The position numbers were made by a program, and so were the translations under genes. Positions 34,096-43,154 of a stretch of 61,290 nt of DNA are shown here, piece by piece (the first letter of the stretch is position 1; each line of letters begins with the position of its first letter). Below the pieces are notes generated by a model. The model was not told the origin of the DNA and did no database searches. It saw nothing but the letters and a program-made list of their open reading frames with translations. Origin of the DNA: Thermus igniterrae ATCC 700962 (lineage in GTDB: Bacteria; Deinococcota; Deinococci; Deinococcales; Thermaceae); NCBI RefSeq assembly GCF_000376265.1, contig NZ_AQWU01000060.1, forward strand, positions 195-61,484. Direction: 5' to 3'.

Positions 34096-35172
34096 ATGAA
34101 GCCGGGGGTTGGGATCCTCCTCGTTTTGGCGGCCTTGGTGGCCCTTCCGGGCCTGGGCCAGGAGAAGGACCTCTGGCTCCGGGTCCTCCTGGAGGAGGTG
34201 CCCCAGGGGCAGGAGGTGCGCCTTAAGCTCCCCTCGGGAGAGGTGCGGGCCTTTGGGGCCCCGGAAGGGGCGGTGGTGGAGGGACGCCTCCAGCCCTACT
34301 GGGACCTGGCCGTGCCCTACTTCACCTTCCAAGGGCGGGCCTACCGGGGTGGGGTGCGCCTTCTGGTCCAGGAGGGGCGGCTTCTTGTGGTGAACCTGGT
34401 CCTCCTGGAGGACTACCTCCTCGGGGTCCTGCCGGCGGAGATGCCCCAGGGATTCCCCCTCGAGGCCCTCAAGGCCCAGGCGGTGGTGGCCCGCACCTTC
34501 GCCATAAACCGCCTGAACCCCAAGGCCCCATATGACCTCTGCGCCAGCGAGCGCTGCCAGGTCTACCTGGGCTTTTCCGCGGAGACCCCAAGGCATAAGG
34601 AGGCGGTGGTGGCCACCCGCGGCCAGGTGCTGAGCTACGGGGGAAAGGCCATCTCCGCCCTCTACCACGCGGACTCCGGGGGCATGACCGCGGGGAGCGA
34701 GGAGGTATTCCAAAGGCCCCTGCCCTACCTGCGCCCCCGCCCCGACCCCTACGCCCAGGGGCCCAGGAGCGCCTGGCGCCTTCCCGTGCGCCGGGAGGTG
34801 GCCGAGCGCGCCCTGCGCGCCCTGGGCCAGACCCCGAGGGGGGAGGACCCCCCCGTGGTCCTGGAACGGAGCCCCTCGGGAAGGGCCTGGCGGGTGCGGC
34901 TTCTGGGGGCGGAGGTGCAGGGTCCCGAGGCCCAGCGCCTCCTGCGCCTCATGGGCCTGCCCTCGGCCCTGGCGGAGTTCCAGGGCTGGGAGGCGGTGGG
35001 CCGGGGGGCGGGGCACGGGGTGGGGCTTTCCCAGTGGGGGGCCAAGGGGATGGCCGAGGCGGGGTACGGCCACCGGGAGATCCTGGGCCACTACTTCCCC
35101 GGCACCTTTCTCTCCGACCTCCTCCTGGGATGGGTCGAGCCCCCTTCTCCCATGGCCTTCCGGGGGCCCTGA
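34096..35172 (+). CDS. SpoIID/LytB-domain exported protein
   Basis: The 358-residue protein has a signal peptide (MKPGVGILLVLAALVALPGLGQ) and the SpoIID domain: LLGVLPAEMPQGFPLEALKAQAVVARTFA with the catalytic-type glutamate, ALYHADSGGMTAGSEEVF and the terminal GAGHGVGLSQWGAKGMAEAG. In Bacillus SpoIID is a lytic transglycosylase that needs denuded glycan. In non-sporulating Thermus it is likely a peptidoglycan-remodelling enzyme. The start at ATG 34096 is supported by the signal peptide. A possible -10 TAGAGT lies at 34077. The stop overlaps the next start (TGATG). Confidence 0.92.
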   Translation: MKPGVGILLVLAALVALPGLGQEKDLWLRVLLEEVPQGQEVRLKLPSGEVRAFGAPEGAVVEGRLQPYWDLAVPYFTFQGRAYRGGVRLLVQEGRLLVVNLVLLEDYLLGVLPAEMPQGFPLEALKAQAVVARTFAINRLNPKAPYDLCASERCQVYLGFSAETPRHKEAVVATRGQVLSYGGKAISALYHADSGGMTAGSEEVFQRPLPYLRPRPDPYAQGPRSAWRLPVRREVAERALRALGQTPRGEDPPVVLERSPSGRAWRVRLLGAEVQGPEAQRLLRLMGLPSALAEFQGWEAVGRGAGHGVGLSQWGAKGMAEAGYGHREILGHYFPGTFLSDLLLGWVEPPSPMAFRGP

Positions 35173-35618
35173 TGCGCATTCCCACCCCCCTGGGCCCCCT
35201 CTGGCTGGAGGTCTCCTTCCGGGGGGTCAGGCGCTTGGAGCCGGCTTTGTTTCCTGAGGGCCCGGAGGCGGTAGGGCCTTTGGCGGAGGCGGTGCGCGAG
35301 GGGGTGCTGGCCTACTTTGCCGGCAAGCGCCCGGATTTTCTGGAGCTCCCCCTGGACTACACCGGCTTCTCCCCCGCCCGCGTGGCCCTCTACGAGAGGG
35401 TGCGCCGCATCCCCTATGGCCGCACCACCAGCTATGGGGCCCTGGCCCGGGAGCTCCTCCTCACCCCCCGGGCGGTGGGGGCGGCCCTGCGGGCCTCCCC
35501 CTTTTTCCTCCTCGTTCCCGCCCACCGGGTGATCCACGCCGATGGCCGGCTCGGGGGCTTCGCCGGGCAGGAGGGGCTCAAGGCCTGGCTCCTCCGTTTT
35601 GAGGGGGCCTGGGGCTAG
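35172..35618 (+). CDS. Alkyltransferase-like (ATL) DNA repair protein
   Basis: The 148-residue protein has the O6-alkylguanine-DNA alkyltransferase fold: FSPARVALYERVRRIPYGRTTSYGALA (recognition helix region) and the active-site loop LLVPAHRVIHADGRLGGF. The acceptor cysteine of the PCHR motif is alanine (A117), so it cannot accept alkyl groups. ATL proteins bind alkylated guanine and hand it to nucleotide excision repair, as described for T. thermophilus. Its stop TAG shares the palindrome CTAG with the stop of the convergent gene. Confidence 0.95.
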   Translation: MRIPTPLGPLWLEVSFRGVRRLEPALFPEGPEAVGPLAEAVREGVLAYFAGKRPDFLELPLDYTGFSPARVALYERVRRIPYGRTTSYGALARELLLTPRAVGAALRASPFFLLVPAHRVIHADGRLGGFAGQEGLKAWLLRFEGAWG

Positions 35619-37042
35619 ACCTCCACCCAGACCGCCACGGAGAAGGGGGGGAGTTCCGGGCCGCAAAGCCGGCCCCCCGTGGGGGTGCAGAAAGCCCCCG
35701 AGAGGAGGTCCACCGCCTGGGCTCCCCGGGGCAGGGCCCCGTGCAGGGGGAAGTCCTGGCGGAAGGGATGGGGGCTGGCGTTCACCACCACCAGGTAAGG
35801 CCCCCGGGTGAAGGCCAGGTGGCCGTCCGAGGCGTAGATGCGCCGGTAGGGGGCGGTGCGTAGCTCGGGGTGCTCCCGCCGGAGGCGGGCCAGGCGTTTT
35901 ACCGTTTCCCGAAGTTCTTGCCGCCAGCGTCCCTCCTCCCAGACCATGCCCCCCCGGTTCTCCGGGTCGTGGCCCCCCTCCATGCCCACCTCCTCCCCGT
36001 AGTACACCGTGGGGTTGCCCGGGAGGAGGAAGAGGAGGGCCAGGGCCAGCCGGGCCCGTTCCAGACTTCCCCGCAGGAGGGTGAGGAGGCGGGGGGTGTC
36101 GTGGGAGGTGAGGAGGTTCATCTGGGCCCGCACCGCCTCGGGGCGGTAGCGGCCGAAGAGCCCCTCGAGGCGGTGGCTGAAGGCCAGGGCCTGGAGAGAC
36201 TCTATCCTCCCTAGGCCGCTCCGCCCCGCCAGGTCCCGGTCCAGGGCCTCCCCGCCCACGAAGCCCAGGATGGCCCGGGAGAGGGGGTAGTTCATGGTGG
36301 CGTCAAACATGTCCCCCTGGAGCCAGGCATCGGCCTCCTCCCAGATCTCCCCCACGATGTAGGCCTCGGGGTTGGCCCCCTTCACCCGGCGGCGGAAGGC
36401 CCGCCAGAACTCAGGGTCGGGGATCTCGTTGGGAACGTCCAGCCGCCAGCCGTCGGCCCCGAAGCGGATCCAGTGCTCCGCCACCTCCAGGAGGTATTCC
36501 CGCACCGCCGGGGTCTCCACCCGCAGCTTGGGGAGCTCGGGGTTGCCCCACCAGGCCTCGTAGTTGGCCGGCCCCCCGTAGGCGTTCAGGGGAAAGCCCC
36601 GCACGTGGTACCAGTCCCGGTAGGGGCTTTGCGGGCCGTTTTCCAGGAGGTGCTGAAAGGCGAAGAACCCCCGTCCCGTGTGGTTGAAGACCCCGTCCAG
36701 GATCACCCGCATGCCGTGGGCATGGGCCACCTCCAGGAGGTGGCGCAAGGCGGCGTTGCCCCCCAGGAGGGGGTCCACCTGGAAGTAGTCCACGGTGTGG
36801 TAGCGGTGGTTGGCCGTGGAGGCGAAGATGGGGTTCAGGTAAAGGGCCTCCACCCCCAGGTCCTTGAGGTAGGGGATCTTCTCCGCCACTCCCCAGAGCG
36901 TCCCCCCCTTGAACCCCCTCAGGGAAGGGGGGGCTTCCCAGGGCTCCAGGGGCCCCGCGGGGGCGGGCTTGCCCGGGGGGCCAGCGCGGAAAAAGCGGTC
37001 GGGAAAGATCTGATAGAAGAAGGCGCCCTCGTACCAGGCCAC
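35615..37042 (-). CDS. Cytoplasmic GH13 alpha-glucosidase/maltodextrinase
   Basis: The 475-residue enzyme lacks a signal peptide and begins directly with the barrel (AWYEGAFFYQIFPDRF). Catalytic motifs are intact: DGVFNHTG, DGWRLDV with nucleophile D202, VGEIWEE with E232 and LTSHDTPRL with D315. A C-terminal beta domain ends PFSVAVWVEV. It resembles cyclomaltodextrinase/neopullulanase-type enzymes and would hydrolyse imported maltodextrins, complementing the secreted GH13 at 16318. GTG 37042 is chosen because TACACT lies seven bases upstream. A longer reading to 37081 has no promoter support. Confidence 0.92.
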   Translation of the reverse strand: MAWYEGAFFYQIFPDRFFRAGPPGKPAPAGPLEPWEAPPSLRGFKGGTLWGVAEKIPYLKDLGVEALYLNPIFASTANHRYHTVDYFQVDPLLGGNAALRHLLEVAHAHGMRVILDGVFNHTGRGFFAFQHLLENGPQSPYRDWYHVRGFPLNAYGGPANYEAWWGNPELPKLRVETPAVREYLLEVAEHWIRFGADGWRLDVPNEIPDPEFWRAFRRRVKGANPEAYIVGEIWEEADAWLQGDMFDATMNYPLSRAILGFVGGEALDRDLAGRSGLGRIESLQALAFSHRLEGLFGRYRPEAVRAQMNLLTSHDTPRLLTLLRGSLERARLALALLFLLPGNPTVYYGEEVGMEGGHDPENRGGMVWEEGRWRQELRETVKRLARLRREHPELRTAPYRRIYASDGHLAFTRGPYLVVVNASPHPFRQDFPLHGALPRGAQAVDLLSGAFCTPTGGRLCGPELPPFSVAVWVEV

Positions 37043-37049
37043 GGGGCCA

Positions 37050-37055
37050 AGTGTA
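37050..37055 (-). promoter_or_regulatory. Leaderless -10 box of the cytoplasmic GH13 gene
   Basis: On the minus strand TACACT is followed by TGGCCCC and the GTG at 37042. The hexanucleotide ACACTT occurs twice, 16 bases apart, in this divergent promoter region. Confidence 0.6.
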
Positions 37056-37113
37056 CCACGGGCTAAGTGTGCCCAGATCACAAAAATCCTTGCCCCAATG
37101 GGGTGGCCTCTGG

Positions 37114-37119
37114 TATCCT
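37114..37119 (+). promoter_or_regulatory. Leaderless promoter of gmk-rpoZ-coaBC-argR
   Basis: TTGCCC (37090-37095), an 18-base spacer and TATCCT make a good promoter. Six bases later is GTG 37126, in frame with gmk. Confidence 0.72.
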
Positions 37120-37125
37120 CCCGGG

Positions 37126-37797
37126 GTGAAGGGTATGCGGGGCCGCCTCTTTGTCATGACCGGGGCCAGCGGGGTGGGCAAGGGCACGGTGCGGGCCAAG
37201 GTGCTGGAGCGCACCCGCCTCTTCTACTCCATCTCCATGACCACCCGTGCCCCCCGGCCGGGGGAGCGGGATGGGGTGGACTACTACTTCGTGGACCGCC
37301 CCACCTTTGAGGCCCTCCTGCAAGAGGACGGCTTTCTGGAGCACGCGGAGTACGTGGGCCACCTCTACGGCACCCCCCGGGCCCCGGTGGAAAGGGCCCT
37401 GGCCCGGGGGGAGGACGTCCTGCTGGAGATAGAGGTCCAGGGGGCCTTGCAGGTGCGCGAGAGGGTGCCCGAGGCGGTCCTCATCTTCCTCCTGCCCCCT
37501 TCCCTTTCCGAGCTCAAGCGGCGCCTGGTCTACCGGGGCAAGGACAGCCCGGAGAAGATCCAAAAGCGCCTGGAGCAGGCGGAGTGGGAGATCCAAAACG
37601 CCCACCTCTTTGACTACGTGGTGGTGAACGACGTGCTGGAGGAGGCCGTGGCCGACTTCCTGGCCATCCTCACCGCGGAGCGCCGCCGCACCCCCAGGAT
37701 GGCCCCGGCCCTGGAGCGGGCCCTGAGGCGCGACCCCGACCTGGAAGGCGAGCTGGACGAGATCTTGCGGAGGAACTATGGCGGAACCGGGCATTGA
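37126..37797 (+). CDS. gmk: Guanylate kinase
   Basis: The 223-residue enzyme phosphorylates GMP to GDP. It has the P-loop [14 protein letters not shown], the GMP-binding [22 protein letters not shown] and [19 protein letters not shown] 37126 is chosen from the promoter six bases before it. ATG 37135, three codons later, would make a 220-residue form. It overlaps rpoZ by 20 bases, the common gmk-rpoZ pairing. Confidence 0.96.
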   Translation: MKGMRGRLFVMTGASGVGKGTVRAKVLERTRLFYSISMTTRAPRPGERDGVDYYFVDRPTFEALLQEDGFLEHAEYVGHLYGTPRAPVERALARGEDVLLEIEVQGALQVRERVPEAVLIFLLPPSLSELKRRLVYRGKDSPEKIQKRLEQAEWEIQNAHLFDYVVVNDVLEEAVADFLAILTAERRRTPRMAPALERALRRDPDLEGELDEILRRNYGGTGH

Positions 37798-38080
37798 CAA
37801 GCTCTTTGGCATGGTGGACTCCAAGTACCGGCTCACGGTGGTGGTGGCCAAGCGGGCCCAGCAACTCCTGCGCCACCGCTTCAAGAACACCGTGCTGGAG
37901 CCGGAGGAAAGGCCCAAGATGCGCACCCTCGAGGGCCTCTTTGACGACCCCAACGCCGTCACCTGGGCCATGAAGGAGGCCCTCACGGGCCGGCTGGTCT
38001 TCGGGGAGGGGCTGATCCCCGAGGACCGCCTCCAGAAGGAGATGGAGAGGCTCTACCCGGTGGGGGAAGAGGAGGCCTAG
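37778..38080 (+). CDS. rpoZ: RNA polymerase omega subunit
   Basis: The 100-residue omega starts [21 protein letters not shown] and has [11 protein letters not shown], matching the 99-residue T. thermophilus subunit. It helps fold and latch beta-prime. The Thermus-type C-terminal extension with [13 protein letters not shown] is present. It overlaps gmk by 20 bases and abuts coaBC with no gap. Confidence 0.96.
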   Translation: MAEPGIDKLFGMVDSKYRLTVVVAKRAQQLLRHRFKNTVLEPEERPKMRTLEGLFDDPNAVTWAMKEALTGRLVFGEGLIPEDRLQKEMERLYPVGEEEA

Positions 38081-39271
38081 GTGGCCCGGGTCCTGGTGGG
38101 GGTGACGGGCGGGGTGGCCGCCATCAAGGTCCCCCACCTCCTGCGCCTCCTGCGGGGGGCAGGGCACGAGGTGCGGGTCCTGGCCACCCCGCGGGCCCTG
38201 GAGTTCGTCACCCCCCTCTCCCTGGCCGTGGCCGCCGGGAGTGAGGTGGCCACGGAGGAGGCCTGGTTCCGCCCTGAAGGAGGGGCCCTGCACATTGAAT
38301 TGGCCCGCTGGGCCGAGGTGGTCCTGGTGGCCCCCGCCACTGCCGATGCCCTGGCCAAGGCCGCCTTGGGCCTGGCGGACGACCTCCTCTCCGCCACCCT
38401 CCTGGCCGGGGCCCGGCGGGTGGCCTGGGCCCCGGCCATGAACGAGGCCATGTGGCTGGCCCCCCAGACCCAGGCCCACGTGGAGCGCCTGAAGGCCCTG
38501 GGCCACGCGGTTTTCGGCCCCGGCTACGGCCCTTTAGCCGCGGTGGGGGAAGGGGAGGGGTGGGGGCGGATGCTGGAGCCCGAGGAGCTTTTGGAGCGCC
38601 TCAACGCCCTCCTGACCCCCAAGGACCTCGAGGGCCTAAGGCTTCTCGTCTCCGCCGGGCCCACCCGGGAGTACCTGGACCCGGTGCGCTTCCTCTCCAA
38701 CCCTTCCTCGGGGCGGCAGGGCTACGCGGTGGCCGAGGCCGCTCGGGACCGGGGGGCGGAGGTGGTCCTGGTCTCCGGGCCCACCTGTCTCCCCGACCCC
38801 TGGGGGGTGGAGGTGGTGCGGGTGGAAAGCGCCCTGGAGATGCGCCAGGCCATCCTGGAGCGCTTTGCCTGGGCGGAGGCCGTGGTCATGGCCGCGGCGG
38901 TGGCCGACTACCGCCCCAAGGAGGTCCTGCGGGACAAGGAGCCCAAGGCGGCCGAGGCCAAGACCCTCCACCTGGTGCCCAACCCCGACATCCTCAAAGA
39001 GCTTGGGGAGCAGAAGGGGAACAAGGTCCTGGTGGGCTTTGCCATGGAGACCCAAGAAGGCCTGGAGCGGGCTAAGGGTAAACTCCAGCGCAAGAACCTG
39101 GACCTCATCGTCCTCAACTGGGTGAGCCGGGAGGGGGTGGGCTTTGGCAGCCCCGAGAACGAGGTGGTCCTCCTCCTCCGGGACGGGCAGGTGCTGGCGC
39201 TTCCCCGCATGGCGAAGCGTCAGGTGGCGGACCGTATACTGGACTTCGTAAGAACGTTCTGGAAAGCTTAG
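38081..39271 (+). CDS. coaBC: Bifunctional phosphopantothenoylcysteine decarboxylase/ligase CoaBC
   Basis: The 396-residue fusion makes 4'-phosphopantetheine for coenzyme A. The N-terminal flavin decarboxylase half has [14 protein letters not shown], the catalytic histidine in [23 protein letters not shown] and the APAMNEAMW substrate clamp. The C-terminal ligase half starts about residue 185 with [32 protein letters not shown] and has AAVADYRP and NPDIL. The GTG start immediately follows the rpoZ stop. Confidence 0.96.
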   Translation: MARVLVGVTGGVAAIKVPHLLRLLRGAGHEVRVLATPRALEFVTPLSLAVAAGSEVATEEAWFRPEGGALHIELARWAEVVLVAPATADALAKAALGLADDLLSATLLAGARRVAWAPAMNEAMWLAPQTQAHVERLKALGHAVFGPGYGPLAAVGEGEGWGRMLEPEELLERLNALLTPKDLEGLRLLVSAGPTREYLDPVRFLSNPSSGRQGYAVAEAARDRGAEVVLVSGPTCLPDPWGVEVVRVESALEMRQAILERFAWAEAVVMAAAVADYRPKEVLRDKEPKAAEAKTLHLVPNPDILKELGEQKGNKVLVGFAMETQEGLERAKGKLQRKNLDLIVLNWVSREGVGFGSPENEVVLLLRDGQVLALPRMAKRQVADRILDFVRTFWKA

Positions 39272-39279
39272 GGGTGTTT

Positions 39280-39765
39280 ATGCGGAGCAAAGCGGAACGG
39301 CACCGCGCCATTCAGGAGATCGTGAGCCGGGAGGAGATCGCCACCCAGAAGGAGCTGGTGGAGCGCCTGAGGCAGCTTGGCTTTGACGTGACCCAGGCTA
39401 CGGTGAGCCGGGACATCGCTGAGCTGCGCCTGGCCCGGGTCTCCCTGGGCAAGGGGCGGCACAAGTACGCCCTGCCCTCCTTGGAGCTTCCCGAGGACCT
39501 CCACGAGGAGCTCAGGCGCCAGTTCGGCCTCTTCGTGAAGGACGTGGACCGGGGGGGCAACATCCTGGTGGTGAAGACCGCCGAGGGGCACGCCTCGGGC
39601 ATCGCCCTCCTCCTGGACCGCCTGCGCCGGGACGAGATCGTGGGCACCCTGGCGGGGGAGGACACCATCTTGGTGGTGGCCCGCAGCGAGGAGGAGGCCA
39701 AGGCCCTGGAGCAGGAGCTGGGGGAGCTCCTGTTGGTGGGCAGGGGCCTGAGGCAGGGGCCCTAG
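39280..39765 (+). CDS. argR: Arginine repressor ArgR/AhrC
   Basis: The 161-residue protein has an N-terminal winged helix (residues about 1-75) with [20 protein letters not shown] and a C-terminal hexamerisation and arginine-binding domain with [20 protein letters not shown]. It controls arginine biosynthesis and catabolism. ATG 39280 is preferred over GTG 39274 because AGGGGT lies five bases upstream. It is the last gene of the gmk operon and is followed by a hairpin. Confidence 0.94.
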   Translation: MRSKAERHRAIQEIVSREEIATQKELVERLRQLGFDVTQATVSRDIAELRLARVSLGKGRHKYALPSLELPEDLHEELRRQFGLFVKDVDRGGNILVVKTAEGHASGIALLLDRLRRDEIVGTLAGEDTILVVARSEEEAKALEQELGELLLVGRGLRQGP

Positions 39766-39771
39766 GCCTCC

Positions 39772-39799
39772 CGGCCCGGGCATCCCCTCGCCCGGGCCG
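39772..39799 (+). terminator. Hairpin after argR
   Basis: CGGCCCGGGC and GCCCGGGCCG form a perfect 10-bp stem around the 8-base loop ATCCCCTC, starting seven bases after the argR stop. No U-run follows. It may act as a terminator or attenuator before marC. Confidence 0.6.
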
Positions 39800-39828
39800 A
39801 CGGGCCTGGGGGGGCAAGGCGAGGTCCC

Positions 39829-40440
39829 GTGCTGGAGCTCTTTTTGAAGTCCTTCCTCACCCTCTTCGTGGTCATGGACCCCGTGGGGCTGGTGCCCGTC
39901 TTTTTGGCCTTGGCCGGCGACCGCCCCCCCAGGAAGCAGGCCCAGATCGCCAAGAAGGCGGTGCTGGTGGCGGGGGGGCTTCTGGCCTTTTTCTTCTTCT
40001 TCGGCCGGGCCCTGCTGGAACACCTGGGCATCACCCTCGAGGCCCTGCGCATCGCCGGGGGCATCCTCCTCTTCCGCATCGCCACGGAGATGGTCTTCGC
40101 CCACCACGAGCGGGAGACGGAGGAGGAGAAGGACGAGGCCCTGTCCCGGGCCGACATCTCCGTCTTCCCCCTGGCCATACCCCTGATTGCCGGCCCCGGG
40201 GCCCTGGCCAGCGTCCTCATCCTGGGGGGGGAGGCCCGGGGGGTGGCCCTGGGGTGGGCGGTGGTCCTCCTCACCGCCTTCTTGGTCCTCCTCCTGGCCT
40301 ACTTCTTCCTGCGGGCGGCGGCCTCGGTGCGCCGGGTCTTGGGACGCACGGGGGTGAATGTGGTCACCCGGGTCCTCGGCCTTCTTCTGGCGGCCCTAGC
40401 GGTGCAGTACGTGGCCGATGGGGTCAAGGGCCTCCTTTAG
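39829..40440 (+). CDS. MarC-family integral membrane protein
   Basis: The 203-residue protein has six predicted transmembrane helices and the family features MDPVGLVPVFLAL near the N-terminus, FRIATEMVF, SVFPLAIPLIAGPGALASVL and the C-terminal GLLLAALAVQYVADG. MarC proteins are widespread; the old multiple-antibiotic-resistance link is doubtful, and their transport substrate is unknown. It starts with GTG after AAGGCGAGG. The 3' end overlaps the convergent GGDEF gene by 17 bases. Confidence 0.9.
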   Translation: MLELFLKSFLTLFVVMDPVGLVPVFLALAGDRPPRKQAQIAKKAVLVAGGLLAFFFFFGRALLEHLGITLEALRIAGGILLFRIATEMVFAHHERETEEEKDEALSRADISVFPLAIPLIAGPGALASVLILGGEARGVALGWAVVLLTAFLVLLLAYFFLRAAASVRRVLGRTGVNVVTRVLGLLLAALAVQYVADGVKGLL

Positions 40441-41590
40441 CCCGGTACATGCGCCGGTCCGCCTCCTCCAGAAGGGCCTCCAGGCTTTCTCCCCGCACCT
40501 CCAGTCCCCCCGCGGCCACCCCGTAGGGGAGGTTCTCCCGCAGGCGGGCGATAAGGGTGGGGATCTCCCCCTCCTTGAGCCCCAGGTGCAGGCTCACGAA
40601 CTCGTCCCCCCCGATGCGGAAGGCCAGGTCCCGCTGGCGGGAGAGGCGCAGGAGGGCCTGGGCCAGGCTCTTCAGGGCCCGGTCCCCAGCCGCGTGCCCC
40701 TCCTGGTCGTTGAGGGCTTTGAGGCCGTTGAGGTCCCAGTAGATGAGGGAAAGAGGCTCCCCCGTGGCCTTGGCCTGGGCCAAGAGCTCCGGGAAGAGGC
40801 TTTCTAGGGCGCGGCGGTTTAGGAGGCCCGTGAGGGGGTCGGTGCGGGCGGCCTCCTGCAGGGCCTGGCGCTCCTTCAGGGCCTTGAGGAGGAGGGCGGC
40901 TTCCAGGGCAAAGGCCTGGGCCAGCTCCAGGGAAAGGGGGGTGAAGGCCTCGGGGGAGGAGAAGCTGTCCAGGTTCATGGCTGCCAGGACCTCCCCCTCC
41001 AGCACGATGGGCAGGCCCAGGGTGGCCTGGATCTCCAGGAGGCGGCCGTGCTCAAAGAAGGCGGGTCTGGCCTCCACCGTGCTCAGGCTGGAGAGGTGGC
41101 GGATCTCCGCCCCCTTGAGCACCCGGGGACGGCCCTTGAGCCAGTTGTCCACCCCCAGGCCGTACCAGGCCAGTTCCTCCTCCAAGGAGGTGCGGGCCCC
41201 CAGGAGCCTCTCGCCGAAGCCCTCCTGGGCCACCAGGTAGAAGAAGGCCCCTTCCCGGAGGAGGATGCTCCCCGCCTCCGCCCCTGGCACCACCGCCACC
41301 GCTTGGCGGATGAGGTCCTGTAGCAGCCCCTCGGGCTCCTCGTGCTGGAGAAGCCCTTTGAGCACCAGGAGGAGGGCCTCGTAGGCCCGGGCGCGGATGC
41401 TGAGGTCCGTGACCTCCAGGAGGAGGAGGTAGGTGCCCTCGGGGGCCTGCAGGCGGGCCACCCGGTAGGTCTTCCCGGCAAACCGCAGTTCCTCCCCCTC
41501 GGGCAGGGGCAGGCCCTGGGCCAAGGGGTTAGGCAACACCTCCTCCCCCTGGAGGAGAAAGACCGGGTAGGGGGCCTCAAGCAGGTTCAT
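40424..41590 (-). CDS. GAF-GGDEF diguanylate cyclase
   Basis: The 388-residue protein has an N-terminal PAS-like segment (about 1-80), a GAF domain (about 85-240, VPGAEAGSILLREGAFFYLV and LGLPIVLEGEVLAAMNLDSF) and a GGDEF domain from TDPLTGLLNRRAL. The GGDEF motif is intact, with RIGGDEF near residue 330. An RQRD sits five residues before it, matching the product-inhibition I-site RxxD. It should make cyclic di-GMP in response to a ligand or redox cue. Its ATG overlaps the recN stop, so it is co-translated with a recombination gene. Confidence 0.92.
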   Translation of the reverse strand: MNLLEAPYPVFLLQGEEVLPNPLAQGLPLPEGEELRFAGKTYRVARLQAPEGTYLLLLEVTDLSIRARAYEALLLVLKGLLQHEEPEGLLQDLIRQAVAVVPGAEAGSILLREGAFFYLVAQEGFGERLLGARTSLEEELAWYGLGVDNWLKGRPRVLKGAEIRHLSSLSTVEARPAFFEHGRLLEIQATLGLPIVLEGEVLAAMNLDSFSSPEAFTPLSLELAQAFALEAALLLKALKERQALQEAARTDPLTGLLNRRALESLFPELLAQAKATGEPLSLIYWDLNGLKALNDQEGHAAGDRALKSLAQALLRLSRQRDLAFRIGGDEFVSLHLGLKEGEIPTLIARLRENLPYGVAAGGLEVRGESLEALLEEADRRMYRAKGGP

Positions 41591-43146
41591 CAGCGGGTCT
41601 CCAGGAGGAGGCGGGCGTGGGAGAGGGCAGCCTCGGTGTACTGGCCGGAGAGGAGGCGGGCCAGCTCCCGCACCCGGGCCTCCCCTTCCAGGGCCTCCAC
41701 CCGCACCGCCTCCCCCTCCTTGACCACCCGCAGGTGGCGGTGGGCCCGGGCGGCGATCTGGGGCAGGTGGGTGACCACCAGGACCTGCCGGGTCTGGGCC
41801 AGGCGGGCCAGGCGCTCCGCCACCTTCCAGGCGGTCTCCCCCCCGAGGCCGGTGTCGATCTCGTCAAAGACCACGGTGGGGGCCTCGGCCCCCGTGAGGA
41901 GGGCCAGGGCCAGGGCCACCCGGGAGAGCTCCCCCCCGCTCAGGGCGGAAAGGGGGGCGGGGGGCAGGTGGGGGTTGGGGGCGAAGCGGAAGGCCACCTC
42001 CTCCAGGCCGAAGGGCCCAGGGTCGGGGAGGGGCTTCAGGTCCACCCGGAAGCGGGGGTGGGGGAAGCCAAGCTCGGCCAGCTCCCCCTCCATCCCCTCC
42101 CGGAGCCTTTGCGCTGCCTCCTGCCGGGCTTTGGAGAGGGCCTCCCCCGCTTCCAGAAGGGCGGCCTTGGCCTCCTCGAGGGCCCCTTCCAGCTCCCAAA
42201 GCCGCTCCTCTCCCCCTTCCAGGGCGGCGAGCTCCGCCCTAGCCCTCTCCCCGTAGGCCAGCACCGCCTCCAGGGTGGGGCCGTACTTGCGCTTTAGCCT
42301 TTCCAGGAGGGCCAGCCGGGCCTCCAGGGCCGAAAGGCGCTCCGGGTCCCCCTCCAGCCCCTCCAGGTAGTCCTCCAGCTCCCGGGCCACGGCCTGGGCC
42401 CCCTCCAGGGCCGCCTCCAGGTCCCGGGCCAGGGCCTGGAGAGCGGGGTCGTGCCGCCCTCCCGCCCTAAGCTCCCGCACCGCCCCCTGCAGCCGGTCCA
42501 CCGCCCCCCCCTGGGCCAGGAGGGCGTAGGCCTTCCCGGCTCGCTCCCGCAGGGTCTCCAGGTGGCGTAGCCTCTCCGCCTCCCGTTCCAGCTCCTCGTC
42601 CTCCCCGGGGCGGGGGTGGACCTCGGCGATCTCCTTGAGCTGGAAGCGCAGGAGGTCCTCCCGCTCCCCCTTGGCCCGCAGGGCCTCCTCCAGGGCCCGC
42701 TTCTCCCCGAGGAGGGCCTGGTGGTGGGCGTAGGCCTCGGCGTAGGCGGCCAGGAGGGAGGGGGAGAGGAGGGCGTCCAGGAGCTCCCGTTGCCGCCTGG
42801 GGGAGAGGAGGGCCAAGGCGGTGTGCTGGGCGTGAAGGGAAAGCCACCTCTCCGCCTCCTCCTGGAGCTCCTTCAGGCTCACCACCTCCCCGTCCACCCG
42901 GGGGGTGGAACGCCCCCCCACCCGGCGGGAGAGGACCCGCTCCTGGAAGAAGGCCGTCACCAGGAGGCTATCCCCGAAGGGGCCGAGAAGCCCTTCCGCC
43001 TTCCCCCCGAGGAGCAGGGAAAGGGCATCCACCAGGAGGCTCTTGCCCGCCCCCGTCTCCCCGGTGAGGACGTTGAGGCCGGGGGAAAGCTCCAGGACGG
43101 CCTCGCGGATCACGGCCAGGTTCTGGACCTCGAGGCGCAGGAGCAT
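41590..43146 (-). CDS. recN: DNA repair protein RecN
   Basis: The 518-residue SMC-like ATPase has Walker A GETGAGKS near the N-terminus, two long coiled-coil arms in the middle, and the C-terminal signature LSGGELSRVALAL and Walker B TVVFDEIDTGLGG. It acts in double-strand break repair, holding DNA ends. ATG 43146 is chosen because TACAAT lies eight bases upstream. GTG 43152 would add two residues. It is followed directly by the GGDEF gene. Confidence 0.95.
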   Translation of the reverse strand: MLLRLEVQNLAVIREAVLELSPGLNVLTGETGAGKSLLVDALSLLLGGKAEGLLGPFGDSLLVTAFFQERVLSRRVGGRSTPRVDGEVVSLKELQEEAERWLSLHAQHTALALLSPRRQRELLDALLSPSLLAAYAEAYAHHQALLGEKRALEEALRAKGEREDLLRFQLKEIAEVHPRPGEDEELEREAERLRHLETLRERAGKAYALLAQGGAVDRLQGAVRELRAGGRHDPALQALARDLEAALEGAQAVARELEDYLEGLEGDPERLSALEARLALLERLKRKYGPTLEAVLAYGERARAELAALEGGEERLWELEGALEEAKAALLEAGEALSKARQEAAQRLREGMEGELAELGFPHPRFRVDLKPLPDPGPFGLEEVAFRFAPNPHLPPAPLSALSGGELSRVALALALLTGAEAPTVVFDEIDTGLGGETAWKVAERLARLAQTRQVLVVTHLPQIAARAHRHLRVVKEGEAVRVEALEGEARVRELARLLSGQYTEAALSHARLLLETR

Positions 43147-43154
43147 CCTCACCC

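Noticed and set aside
36996-37081. Longer start (37081) of the cytoplasmic GH13 gene
   Set aside because: The extra 13 residues have no family similarity and would place the TACACT box inside the gene. The GTG at 37042 fits the leaderless pattern and begins at the conserved WYEGAFFYQIFPDRF.
39234-39239. TATACT at the end of coaBC as argR promoter
   Set aside because: About 40 bases from the start and within conserved codons. argR has a Shine-Dalgarno and follows coaBC by eight bases. Possible, but not supported.
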